A DNA stretch of 64,000 nucleotides from Parvibaculum sedimenti (GTDB lineage: Bacteria > Pseudomonadota > Alphaproteobacteria > Parvibaculales > Parvibaculaceae), in NCBI RefSeq assembly GCF_009184905.1, contig NZ_WESC01000003.1:62001-126000 (forward strand), read 5' to 3'. Made by a program: the position numbers and the translations under genes. Below are positions 42,514 to 50,689 of this stretch, piece by piece (within the stretch, counting starts at the first letter, position 1; each line of letters starts with the position of its first letter). Under the pieces are notes generated by a model, which did no database searches, was not told the origin of the DNA, and saw nothing but the letters and a program-made list of their open reading frames with translations.

Positions 42514-43737
42514 ATGACGTCAGATCAGGGCAGTAAGGCGCAAATTCTTTCCGGAGTACGGGTCCTCGACTTCGGCCGGTATATCGCCGGGCCCTTTTGC
42601 GCGGCTCTGCTTGCCGATCTCGGCGCCGAGGTCATCCGTATCGAGAAACGCGAGGGCAGCGAGGATCGCTTCATTCAGCCGATCGTGCCCGGTGCCGCCG
42701 CCGGTGAAGGCGGCGAAGGCGCGATGTTCCTTCAGGTGAACCGAAACAAGCGCGGCCTTACTCTCGATCCCATGACCGAGACCGGGCGCGGCATCGTCCG
42801 CCGTCTGGTCGAGAGTGCCGACGTCGTCGTGGCCAATCTTCCGCCCTCAACGCTGAAGTCGATGGGCCTTGATTATGAAAGCCTCGTCGAGGTGAAGCCC
42901 GACATCATCCTGACCATGGTCTCCGCCTTCGGCCATGGCGGCCCCTATAGTGAGCGTACGGGCTTCGACGGCATCGCGCAGGCAATGGTCGGCGCGGCCT
43001 ATCTCACCGGCTATCCCGAGGAGCCGGTGAAGAGCTATGCGCCTTGGGTCGATTTCGGCACCGCCTCGCTTTCGGCCTTTGGCACGCTCGCCGCGCTGAT
43101 GGAACGCGCTCGTTCGGGCAAAGGCCAGATCGTCGAAGGCGCACTTCTCTCGACTGCGCTTTCCTTCTTTAACTTCCACCTGATTGAACAGGATCTCCGC
43201 AAGGTCAACCGCGTCGCAATCGGCAACAAGAGTCCCTATGCGGGGCCCGCCGACATCGTGCAGACGAAGGATGGCTGGATTCTCGTACAGGTCATGGGTG
43301 CGCCGCTCTTCAAGCGCTGGGCAAAGCTGATGGGCGAAGATCATTGGCTCACCGACCCGCGCTTCAAGGATGATAGCGTTCGCGGCGACAACGGCGTCCT
43401 TCTTTCGAACCGGACCTCCCAATGGGCGGCGCAATACACGACTGAGGAAGCGTTGGCCATGCTCGAAAAGGCGCGCATTCCGGCCGGGCCCGTTCTCTCG
43501 CCGCAACAGGCCCTGGACGATCCGCACATCAATGCGATGCACTATTTACAGCCGCTCGCTTTTCCCGGCCTGCCCAAACCCGCACCGATCATGGAAACGC
43601 CCGTGCGGCTCTCGCGCACGCCCGGCACTCTCCGCGACCGCGCGCCCTTGCTCGGCGAGCACACCAACGAAATCCTCACGGAGCTAGGCTATACGAAGGA
43701 CGAGATTGCCGCTTTCCGCGCCGAAGGAACCATCTGA
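42514..43737 (+). CDS. CaiB/BaiF-type (class III) CoA transferase
   Basis: A 407-residue class III CoA transferase. The N-terminus reads ILSGVRVLDFGRYIAGPFCA, with GAEVIRIEKREGSEDRF and NRNKRGLTLD following. The catalytic Asp, equivalent to Asp169 of formyl-CoA transferase, is Asp152 in TGFDGIAQAMVG. It moves CoA between an acyl-CoA and a free acid; the acid pair cannot be told from sequence. The ATG at 42514 follows a GGGAG-rich leader. Its TGA shares one base with the next gene's ATG (TGATG), so it is coupled to the D-cysteine desulfhydrase-like gene. The pairing is unusual: acyl activation next to a PLP desulfhydrase. Confidence 0.92.
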   Translation: MTSDQGSKAQILSGVRVLDFGRYIAGPFCAALLADLGAEVIRIEKREGSEDRFIQPIVPGAAAGEGGEGAMFLQVNRNKRGLTLDPMTETGRGIVRRLVESADVVVANLPPSTLKSMGLDYESLVEVKPDIILTMVSAFGHGGPYSERTGFDGIAQAMVGAAYLTGYPEEPVKSYAPWVDFGTASLSAFGTLAALMERARSGKGQIVEGALLSTALSFFNFHLIEQDLRKVNRVAIGNKSPYAGPADIVQTKDGWILVQVMGAPLFKRWAKLMGEDHWLTDPRFKDDSVRGDNGVLLSNRTSQWAAQYTTEEALAMLEKARIPAGPVLSPQQALDDPHINAMHYLQPLAFPGLPKPAPIMETPVRLSRTPGTLRDRAPLLGEHTNEILTELGYTKDEIAAFRAEGTI

Positions 43738-44768
43738 TGCTTGACGCATTTGCTCGCTTTCCTCGCGCGCCCCTCGCTCATCTTCCGACACCGTTCTCCG
43801 AGATGAAGCGTCTGCGCGCGGCGCTTCAGGCAGAGGGCCATTTGGTTCCCCGCCTCTTCATCAAGCGCGACGACTGCACGGGCCTCGCGGACGGCGGCAA
43901 CAAGACGCGCAAGCTCGAATTCCTGATCGGCGAAGCGCTTGCGCAGGGCGCCGACACCATCGTCACCACCGGCGCCCTGCAATCGAACCATGCACGGCAA
44001 ACCGCCGCCGCTGCCATCACGGCGGGAATTCGACCAGTCCTCGTGCTTCTCGACATGGTTCCCTATCAGGGCCGCGCCTACCGGCATTCCGGTAATCTAC
44101 TCCTCGACGATATCATGGGCGCCGAGGTGAGGATCGTCCCGCAAGGTGCGAACCCGGCAGTATTCATCAAGGGCGCGATCGACGAAATTTCCGCAGCGGA
44201 TGGAAAGCCCTTCTTCGTCCCGACCGGCGGCTCGAACGCAACCGGATCGCTCGGCTACGCCGCCGCCTATTTCGAGATTGCCGACGCGCTCGACGCGCTC
44301 GGCATAGCCAATGCCCGCATCATTCATGGTTCGTCGAGCGGTGGCACACAAGCAGGACTTGTCGCCGGCGCAGCCTTGCGTGGAAGGGGGCCCGCCGTTC
44401 ATGGCATCAATGTCTATCGCGGCGATCATGCGGCGATGAAGGCGGGCATATTGAGTCTCGCCCGCGCCACAGCGGAAGCGCTTGGCGCGCCCTCACCCGC
44501 CGACGAGGCCGTGATCCTCGAGGAGGGATTTCTGGGCAGAGGCTACGGCATGCCGACCGCGGCGATGATCGAGGCGGTCGAACTGATCGCGCGCAACGAG
44601 GGCATCCTTCTCGACCCTGTTTATACCGGCAAGGCCATGGCAGGACTTCTTGCGCTCATTCGCACCCGATCGACCCCGCCAGAGGAAGCACTCGTCTTCC
44701 TCCACACTGGCGGTATGCCCGGCCTCTTCGCCTATGAGGAAGAATTCACGGGCAATGCAAAAGGCTAG
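43737..44768 (+). CDS. PLP-dependent D-cysteine desulfhydrase / ACC-deaminase-family enzyme
   Basis: A 343-residue fold-type II PLP enzyme. The PLP lysine is Lys56 in DGGNKTRKLEFLIG, and the following GALQSNHARQTAAAA holds the catalytic Ser pattern. The glycine-rich phosphate loop is GSSSGGTQAGLVAG. Members include D-cysteine desulfhydrase (DcyD, releasing H2S, ammonia and pyruvate) and 1-aminocyclopropane-1-carboxylate deaminase; I favour the DcyD group from the GGNKTRKLEFL and length patterns. It overlaps the CoA transferase stop by one base. Its stop and that of the convergent gene at 44765 use the two strands of one CTAG. Confidence 0.88.
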   Translation: MLDAFARFPRAPLAHLPTPFSEMKRLRAALQAEGHLVPRLFIKRDDCTGLADGGNKTRKLEFLIGEALAQGADTIVTTGALQSNHARQTAAAAITAGIRPVLVLLDMVPYQGRAYRHSGNLLLDDIMGAEVRIVPQGANPAVFIKGAIDEISAADGKPFFVPTGGSNATGSLGYAAAYFEIADALDALGIANARIIHGSSSGGTQAGLVAGAALRGRGPAVHGINVYRGDHAAMKAGILSLARATAEALGAPSPADEAVILEEGFLGRGYGMPTAAMIEAVELIARNEGILLDPVYTGKAMAGLLALIRTRSTPPEEALVFLHTGGMPGLFAYEEEFTGNAKG

Positions 44769-46192
44769 GACGCCTGTGCAACTGCAACCTGTCCGCGTCG
44801 ACGCAGCGTTGCGGCGAGGGCGACATTGCCCAGAGTCTCGCGGCAGGAGATGACGATTTCGAGATAGGCTTGCGCATTGGCAAGTTGCGAGCCCTTGATG
44901 CGACGCAGTTCCTCAATGAGCCCATCCTCATAAGATGACAGATAGGTCTCGATCTGCTGTCCGACCGTCTTGCAATGGGCCTGTATGCCGACCGACTCGG
45001 ACGCCCCGCAGACTCCATGCAGAAAACGCAGGCAAGCCAGCACTTTTTCGGCGCGGTCGAAATTGGGGGCGACTGACACGTCCGGGCGGCGCGGACCGTT
45101 CTTTCCATAGCTGCCGATCTGATGCAGTGGCAGGGCACGGGCAAGTTCCAGTTCGAACTTCGCCATTTCTTCCGTGAGCGCCGCCGATAGCCGAGCGCGA
45201 GCAGCCAGGATGCGATGCCCCCAGTCGCTGCAACGTCTAATGTCAATTTCGCCGATGAAGCATTGCGAGAGCTCGGCAAAGCGAGCGACCTTCGACAACA
45301 GATCGTCGAGATCCGCCGGGACGCCCCGCCTCGGTTGCGCTTTCTCGGCAATCTCCTCGAGTTCGCCAAGGAAGATTTCACCAAGCTCGGCAAGACCCGA
45401 GCGGTTGACCGCATCCTCATTGCCGAAGCCGGCGAGCTTCCGTGCCAGCCGCAATATCTGACAGGGTTCATGCATCCGCGCGACCGCGACGAGCGGCAGA
45501 TAGATCGCGCTGTCGAGCGACGTCGAGCGCGCTTCTTCGTAGAGTTCCGCGACGATGGCAACCATGCTCTCGTCGAGATCGACGATACGTTTGGGGAGTG
45601 CGTCGCGCGCCGCAAGTAGATAGGGCGCAATCGCCAAGGCGCGCGCCATCTCGACTGCGTCCTCGATTACGGCGTCTCCGCCAAGCTGGCTCTCCATCTT
45701 GCGGCGGAGTGCCCTGTCCTTTCTCGATTCCTCGAAGGCCGAAAGGATGGCGTTGGAACAGCTCGCATGCAGGATGGTAAGGCTACCATTCTGCGCGATG
45801 CCGTTGGCTCCGGCCGCCTTCTCTTCAAGGCGCCGCGTGATGTCCGGCAGCGCGTCCGGCAGCAATTCGCTTTCGAGCCAATTCCAAACCGGCAGGATGG
45901 AACTGCGCCGGATATGACGCATATGGTCCGAGGGGCGGACATCGTCGACCAGCAGATCCTCGAAAGGCAGACAGAAGTGGCGCACCGCACTCGGTAGGCC
46001 GGGTCGTACCCCTTCCCATTTGCCGAGCAGCGGACGGATGGTCGACAGGATCAGGTCGTAGGGAAGTCCCGGCGTGCCCCGCATCTTTTCCCGCTCGAGC
46101 CCGGCAGCAAGCTTTGCCGCGGCCCCCGGCGTCAACCGTGAAAGGACCTCGTTCAAGCGTTCGATCAAGGGCGTTGCGGGCTTCGTTTCCAT
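44765..46192 (-). CDS. Unrecognised helical protein, 475 aa
   Basis: A 475-residue, mostly alpha-helical soluble protein without signal peptide or membrane span. It starts METKPATPLIERLNEVLSRL. Features visible are a DLILSTIRPLLGKWEGV segment, a conserved-looking FCLPFEDLLVDDVRPSDHMR block, and long amphipathic helices up to the end. I do not recognise a family. Codon use matches neighbours, so a real chromosomal gene is likely. It is transcribed alone, divergently from cspA, and meets the desulfhydrase gene tail to tail on the same CTAG. The ATG at 46192 is chosen because the residues upstream of it are not family-like. Confidence 0.75.
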   Translation of the reverse strand: METKPATPLIERLNEVLSRLTPGAAAKLAAGLEREKMRGTPGLPYDLILSTIRPLLGKWEGVRPGLPSAVRHFCLPFEDLLVDDVRPSDHMRHIRRSSILPVWNWLESELLPDALPDITRRLEEKAAGANGIAQNGSLTILHASCSNAILSAFEESRKDRALRRKMESQLGGDAVIEDAVEMARALAIAPYLLAARDALPKRIVDLDESMVAIVAELYEEARSTSLDSAIYLPLVAVARMHEPCQILRLARKLAGFGNEDAVNRSGLAELGEIFLGELEEIAEKAQPRRGVPADLDDLLSKVARFAELSQCFIGEIDIRRCSDWGHRILAARARLSAALTEEMAKFELELARALPLHQIGSYGKNGPRRPDVSVAPNFDRAEKVLACLRFLHGVCGASESVGIQAHCKTVGQQIETYLSSYEDGLIEELRRIKGSQLANAQAYLEIVISCRETLGNVALAATLRRRGQVAVAQAS

Positions 46193-46390
46193 GACCTGCA
46201 AATTCCGGACGGAAAGGCGGGCCCCGAACGGCGCACCCTTCCCCAAGTCGGCTACCAGCCTCCTAGATTAGAACGCCACGTTTAACAAACCTTTCAACAC
46301 CCCCGCTTTTCTGCGGTGGAACGGGCTGTATGCGGCCATTTCCGATGGAATTTTCGGTAGGCCGCCCCGAGGGAAGGTGCTAGGCTTTTT

Positions 46391-46417
46391 TCACCGGCGC
46401 CGTAAAACCGGCGCCGT
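46391..46417 (+). promoter_or_regulatory. GC hairpin in the cspA upstream region
   Basis: CACCGGCGCCG and CCGGCGCCG flank TAAAA, then TTCCTTATT follows, 32 bp before the cspA start. It could be a structured cold-shock leader or a weak terminator. The same CCGGCGCCG pair occurs after degP. Confidence 0.4.
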
Positions 46418-46448
46418 TCCTTATTCACGACGAGGCGATCAAGGGACT

Positions 46449-46655
46449 ATGGCTACTGGAGTTGTTAAGTGGTTCAACGCCACTAAGGGATATGGGTTTA
46501 TTGCGCCGGAAGACGGTGGAAAAGACGTCTTCGTCCATATCTCGGCCGTCGAGCGGGCCGGACAAAAGGCCCTCAACGAAGGCCAGAAGATTCAATATGA
46601 GCTGGTCGAAGGACGCAACGGCCGGTTCTCTGCGGAAAATCTGGTCCTCAACTGA
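46449..46655 (+). CDS. cspA: Cold-shock protein, CspA family
   Basis: A 68-residue single cold-shock domain. It has RNP1 (KGYGFIAP) and RNP2 (VFVHISAVE), with the expected [20 protein letters not shown] start. It binds single-stranded RNA or DNA and melts RNA structure. The ATG at 46449 has AAGGGA upstream. The long leader with a GC hairpin is compatible with post-transcriptional control. A strong terminator follows at 46702. Confidence 0.96.
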   Translation: MATGVVKWFNATKGYGFIAPEDGGKDVFVHISAVERAGQKALNEGQKIQYELVEGRNGRFSAENLVLN

Positions 46656-46701
46656 CGAGGCCGGGTCCGCCAGCGGATCCCAGCATCCCCCGAAAGAGAT
46701 C

Positions 46702-46736
46702 AAGGCCCTCCGGACCCGGAGGGCCTTTCATTTTTT
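46702..46736 (+). terminator. Rho-independent terminator after cspA
   Basis: AAGGCCCTCCGG pairs with CCGGAGGGCCTT across a tiny loop, followed by TCATTTTTT. It lies 46 bp after the cspA stop, before the YihY gene. Confidence 0.92.
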
Positions 46737-46760
46737 CAGCAGCCAACTAGCATCGAACAC

Positions 46761-48137
46761 ATGCTGATCGAGGTTCCATTCTATAACCGCCTGCGCGGCC
46801 TCGTCTGGGATAGCCCGCTCGAAGGCGCTCCCTTCTGGCGCGTCGTCCTTGTAGAGGCCGCCCGCATTGCCTGGGTCGTCGCCCGCGACCTCATTGAAGG
46901 CCGCCTCAATCTGCGCGCCATGAGCCTCGTCTATACGACGCTGCTGTCAATCGTGCCGGTGCTGGCCATCGGCTTCGCCGTCTTCCGCGCCTTCGGCTAC
47001 GACGCCTATGTCGAGAGCATGCTGGCGGAATTTCTTGGCCCCCTCGGCGATCAGGGGCGCGAGATCACCGACCGCATGATGGAATTCGTGAACCGCGTGA
47101 ACGCCAATGTCCTCGGCACGATCGGCTTCGCATTCCTGCTCTACACGGTCATCTCGATGATCGGAAAGATCGAGGAAGCCTTCAACAATATCTGGCATGT
47201 TTCAGCCAGCCGCTCGCTTGCCCGTCAGTTTACAGAGGTTCTGGGCGTTGGCGTGCTGGGCCCCATTGTCGTGCTCACGGTGCTCGGCATCATGGCGGGG
47301 GCGCTTTCCAACTCCCCGGTTGGTGTTTTCGCGGAGCTTGCACCTATACGCTTCGCCATAGCGCAGATGAGCCGCGTCGTGCCCTATCTTGTCCTCATCG
47401 GCACATTTGGCTTTCTCTACATGACGATCCCAAACACGCGCGTGCGTTGGAGTTCGGCGCTCGCCGGCGCGGCAGTCGCAGGCATCGTCTGGGGCGGCAC
47501 GGGCTGGGCCTTCGCCACCTTCGTCGTGAAGTCGGCGCAATATGTGGCGATCTACTCCGCCTTTGCCACCCTGGTCGTCTTTATGATCTGGCTCTATGTC
47601 GCCTGGCTCATCCTTTTAGTCGGCTGCTCCATCGCCTTCTACTTCCAGAACCGCCGCCATCTCTCACCCCTTGCAGGCCTCGGCATTCTGAACATACGTC
47701 AGCTCCGTCAGACGAGTCTGCAAGCGATGCTGCTCATTCACGAGGCATACGAGAAGGGACAGGTTTGCTGGACCGATGAGACGCTGGCAGCACGTCTCCA
47801 TTTACCCATGGAGGCCATGCAGATCATCGAGGCCGCCCTGGAGGAAGCAGGGCTCATCACCCATTCGGCCGATAGTCCAGGCCGGTTACTGCCCGGCAAA
47901 CCACCCGAACTCGTCCGCCTCGCCGACGTACTCGCCGCCATGCAGCGCCGGACGGAGCGCGGCGGCATAGATGATGCCACGCTCGCCCATGAGCCCCGGG
48001 TCGACAGCTATTTCGCCCGCCTCGCCGAGGCGGAAGCGAAGGTGCTCGACGGCACAACCATCGCGGACCTTCTCCGCGCCGGTGAAGCGGCTACCCCGGC
48101 TGGAAAGAGCAACATCGCCAAGATTGGCTTCGATTAG
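46761..48137 (+). CDS. YihY/BrkB-family inner membrane protein with a C-terminal extension
   Basis: A 458-residue protein. The YihY/virulence factor BrkB domain covers about residues 30-300. It includes AMSLVYTTLLSIVPVLAIGF and IGFAFLLYTVISMIGKIEEA with the FNNIWHV motif, and further membrane helices up to FMIWLYVAWLILLVGCSIAF. The last 150 residues are soluble and contain a winged-helix-like region (VCWTDETLAARLHLPMEAMQ, IIEAALEEAGLI). The family was once misnamed RNase BN; its function is unknown. The start ATG at 46761 is weakly supported by sequence upstream. The gene follows cspA's terminator. Confidence 0.9.
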   Translation: MLIEVPFYNRLRGLVWDSPLEGAPFWRVVLVEAARIAWVVARDLIEGRLNLRAMSLVYTTLLSIVPVLAIGFAVFRAFGYDAYVESMLAEFLGPLGDQGREITDRMMEFVNRVNANVLGTIGFAFLLYTVISMIGKIEEAFNNIWHVSASRSLARQFTEVLGVGVLGPIVVLTVLGIMAGALSNSPVGVFAELAPIRFAIAQMSRVVPYLVLIGTFGFLYMTIPNTRVRWSSALAGAAVAGIVWGGTGWAFATFVVKSAQYVAIYSAFATLVVFMIWLYVAWLILLVGCSIAFYFQNRRHLSPLAGLGILNIRQLRQTSLQAMLLIHEAYEKGQVCWTDETLAARLHLPMEAMQIIEAALEEAGLITHSADSPGRLLPGKPPELVRLADVLAAMQRRTERGGIDDATLAHEPRVDSYFARLAEAEAKVLDGTTIADLLRAGEAATPAGKSNIAKIGFD

Positions 48138-48388
48138 ACATTGTAAATGCCGCTTCGCTTGGGCGACCTCGCGTGTTTCTCATCCGTCTGCCGCGACGCC
48201 ATTCCCGCCATCGAATGACGTGGACGAACAGGTAATCATGGACTGTCACAATGTTCATTCATCGGATGCGCCCTGCGCGAGCGTCGCCTAACATGCGCAT
48301 GTCATGTTCTGGCGCCGCATCTTATGCGCTACCTTGTCAGAGCTGGCGCAGGACATATGCGACGTAAGCCTTTTTCTTAAGTATCAGT

Positions 48389-48912
48389 TTGGAGAAATAC
48401 GATGGGTGGCGGTATCGAGTTTCACGAGCGTCGAAGTTTCTTTCTCGAAAGGGACTAAATGATTTCATCGTCAGCCGCCTGACGCTTATCTCCGCAAATG
48501 CGCGTGTTCTGAATGTGGGTGCTGGCGGAGACATGCAGGCCCTTGTCGAAGAATACGCCAAAAAATCGGCTTTTCTGTTGTCAGCGCTGACATAGACCCG
48601 GCCCGAAATCCGGAGGTCGTTGATGACATCACATGGTCCTCATTCCCCGACGGTCACTTTGAGGCGATCCTGATCATCGAGGTTCTGGAGCATGTGGTTG
48701 ATCCGCGACGAGCGACGGCCGAAGCGGCTCCTGTTCTGTTCGGCCGCGCGACGCAGGAGCCTGACGCCTCGTTCTTTTCGGTATCGTTGATTTTGGCTTT
48801 TACCTTTGCGCTTTTGCCAATCGCGCTATTGGTCGCCAAGCTGATGCCGACCGACTTTGCTACCACGGGCTATGTCCTTAGTGGCCGCGAGCCATCAGGA
48901 AAGTTGGATTAG
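48389..48912 (+). pseudogene. Broken class I SAM-dependent methyltransferase
   Basis: Two frames together make a methyltransferase. The first (from about 48389, TTG start) carries ARVLNVGAGGDMQALVEEYA, the SAM-binding motif I region, then stops at 48595. The second frame continues with GFSVVSADIDPARNPEVVDD, then WSSFPDGHFEAILIIEVLEH. One extra A in the A-run near 48560 (KKIGF) would join them. The C-terminal part jumps from an EAAPVL motif to a hydrophobic end (FFSVSLILAFTFALLPIALL, then TTGYVLSGR), as if a central segment were lost. So it is probably a frameshifted and internally deleted gene; a single-base sequencing error could account only for the frameshift. Confidence 0.65.
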
Positions 48913-48934
48913 CCTTTGATCGGCTATCGCTTTC

Positions 48935-48968
48935 TTGACAAGAATCACGACGCACTTCACGCTGAAGT
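48935..48968 (+). promoter_or_regulatory. Candidate promoter with inverted repeat before the short transcript
   Basis: TTGACA at 48935-48940 is followed, where the -10 box would be, by ACTTCA-CGC-TGAAGT (48954-48968), a perfect 6-bp inverted repeat. This could be a -35 box with an overlapping operator; no clear -10 hexamer is seen. Confidence 0.35.
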
Positions 48969-49002
48969 TCCCTGAGTTCAACAATTGAAAGGAGGTGATC
49001 CG

Positions 49003-49113
49003 ATGTCTAACGGTTTGATGACACCGTTTGCCATTGCCAGCATTTCGATCGCGACAGAGGGTCGTGTGGCGAGGCAGGTGAGGTCGGACACTCCTGTGGA
49101 CCTTTCCGCCTGA
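49003..49113 (+). CDS. Possible small ORF (36 aa) with an exceptional Shine-Dalgarno sequence
   Basis: AAAGGAGGTGATCC at 48988-49001 is a 14-nt perfect complement to the canonical 3' tail of 16S rRNA, seven bases from its core to an ATG at 49003. The ORF reads MSNGLMTPFAIASISIATEG, then RVARQVRSDTPVDLSA. It is 36 residues long with a hydrophobic middle. No homologue is known to me. A strong terminator lies 118 bp downstream, so the unit appears to be a separate short transcript. A leader-peptide or small-protein role is possible. Confidence 0.45.
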   Translation: MSNGLMTPFAIASISIATEGRVARQVRSDTPVDLSA

Positions 49114-49230
49114 ACCAGCAATTCTTTCACCAAGGGGCTTGGCCCCGGTGACGCGACGCTTGCAAATGAGCGACAAACGGAGCGATCCGGCACAGCGTCA
49201 ATAACGGATCGCGTCGCAGCCGTTTCCTTG

Positions 49231-49266
49231 GCCGCCGCACTCCCCTGAGGAGAGCGGCGGCTTTTT
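49231..49266 (+). terminator. Strong rho-independent terminator
   Basis: GCCGCCGC-A-CTCC-CCTGA-GGAG-A-GCGGCGGC forms a long stem, followed by TTTTT on the plus strand. It is oriented for rightward transcription from the 48.9 kb region and stands just before the 3' end of the convergent kinase gene. Confidence 0.92.
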
Positions 49267-49297
49267 AATTTTCAGATGATCTTTGTGCGAATGGAGT

Positions 49298-50689
49298 CTA
49301 CTCGCTCGCCGCGGGTAATATCAGTTCCGCCCGCAAGCCGCCCAGCGCCGACGCCGCGAGCCTCAACTCGCCGCCATAGAGCTCCGCAATCTCGGTAACG
49401 ATGGAGAGCCCGAGCCCCGAGCCGGGCTTCGTCTCATCGAGCCGCCCGCCGCGCTTCAACACAGCGGCTCGCTTCTCTTCCGGAACACCCGGTCCATCAT
49501 CCTCGACGGTGATCAGAAATGCCGGACGCCCCTTCCGAAGCTCGGGCAATGGCAACGCCCGGAGTTCGACGCGCGAGACGGCCCATTTGCAGGCATTGTC
49601 GAGAAGATTGCCAGCCATCTCTTCCAGATCCTGCGCCTCACCACGAAAACCGAGGCCCTCGGGGCACTCGACGGATACATCGATCCCCTGCTCCGCATAA
49701 ATACGGGCGAGCGCCCGGCCGAGCCTTGCCAGCACCGGCTCCACCGGCGTATGCGCGCCGAAGACATTGGCGGAGGCCGCCATACGCGCACGGGCAAGGT
49801 GGTGGTCGATCTGCTCACGCATCGTCGCCGCGATCCTGACGACCTGATCGCCGAATGTATCCGGATGCGCCCGCGCCTCGTTGGTAAGAACGGAGAGCGG
49901 CGTCTTCAGCGCATGGGCGAGATTCCCGACATGAGTGCGGGCGCGTTCCAGCACCTCGCGATTGCTGTCGAGAAGGGAATTGATCTCTTCCGCGAGCGGC
50001 TCGATCTCGACGGGGAACTGGCCTTCGAGTTTCGTCGCCCGGCCAGAACGGATCGAGGCCAGCGCACGACGTACACGCTCAAGCGGCTGCAAACCGAAGC
50101 GCACCTGAATAAGGAGCGCCACCAGAATGCCGAGGCCCAGCCCCGCCATGGCCGTGAAAACCGTGGAGTTGAACTTCTGGATATCGCCTTCCATCTCGGC
50201 CTTGTCGCCAGCGACCGCGAAGGAAACCGGCACGTCATAGCCCGGCAACATCAACCGGCGTTCGACGACGCGCAAATGCTGATCCTCCGGTCCCATTGCA
50301 TCAAAGAAGCTCGCGCCGGAAACGTCGCGCGTCGCGCTGGTGGAGTTGGTCAGGTCGATCGCCTGATCGAAGAGCGAGCGCGAGCGCAGCGCAAGTCGCT
50401 GCGCAAGCGGCGCGATCTGCCAGTACCAGCCCGAATAGGCGAAATCGAAGCGCGTCTCATTGAGATCGCGCGTACGCACAATCTGCTTTTTGTCGTCGAC
50501 GTCGGTCGTTGCAACAAGACTGCCGAGCAGCACTTCAAGCCGTGCGTCGAAGGAGCTTTCCACCGAATGGCGAAAAATCGAGGAAAGGATAATGCCGCCC
50601 GCGACCAGCGCGATGACGCTCCAGAGCGCCGCGCCCGCAATGAGGCGTAGCGCCAGGCTGTCCTTGATGCGGAGGTTTCTAAGCTGCAT
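49298..50689 (-). CDS. PhoQ-like sensor histidine kinase
   Basis: A 463-residue kinase: TM1 (LIAGAALWSVIALVAGGIIL), a large periplasmic loop, and TM2 (AMAGLGLGILVALLIQVRFG). HAMP, HisKA (GNLAHALKTPLSVLTNEAR) and HATPase_c (AGNLLDNACKWA, EDDGPGVPEEKR, GSGLGLSIVTEI) follow. It partners the OmpR-type regulator, with which it overlaps by 11 bp. The HALKTPL motif and the asymmetric periplasmic loop recall PhoQ-type sensors, which respond to cations or envelope stress. The gene is the third of the PepSY-regulator-kinase operon. The stimulus is unknown. Confidence 0.93.
   Translation of the reverse strand: MQLRNLRIKDSLALRLIAGAALWSVIALVAGGIILSSIFRHSVESSFDARLEVLLGSLVATTDVDDKKQIVRTRDLNETRFDFAYSGWYWQIAPLAQRLALRSRSLFDQAIDLTNSTSATRDVSGASFFDAMGPEDQHLRVVERRLMLPGYDVPVSFAVAGDKAEMEGDIQKFNSTVFTAMAGLGLGILVALLIQVRFGLQPLERVRRALASIRSGRATKLEGQFPVEIEPLAEEINSLLDSNREVLERARTHVGNLAHALKTPLSVLTNEARAHPDTFGDQVVRIAATMREQIDHHLARARMAASANVFGAHTPVEPVLARLGRALARIYAEQGIDVSVECPEGLGFRGEAQDLEEMAGNLLDNACKWAVSRVELRALPLPELRKGRPAFLITVEDDGPGVPEEKRAAVLKRGGRLDETKPGSGLGLSIVTEIAELYGGELRLAASALGGLRAELILPAASE

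Noticed and set aside
48913-49300. A tmRNA, SRP or RNase P RNA gene
   Set aside because: I looked for their conserved cores (tag-peptide alanines, GGAAGCAGCC, GAGGAAAGTCC) and did not find them.
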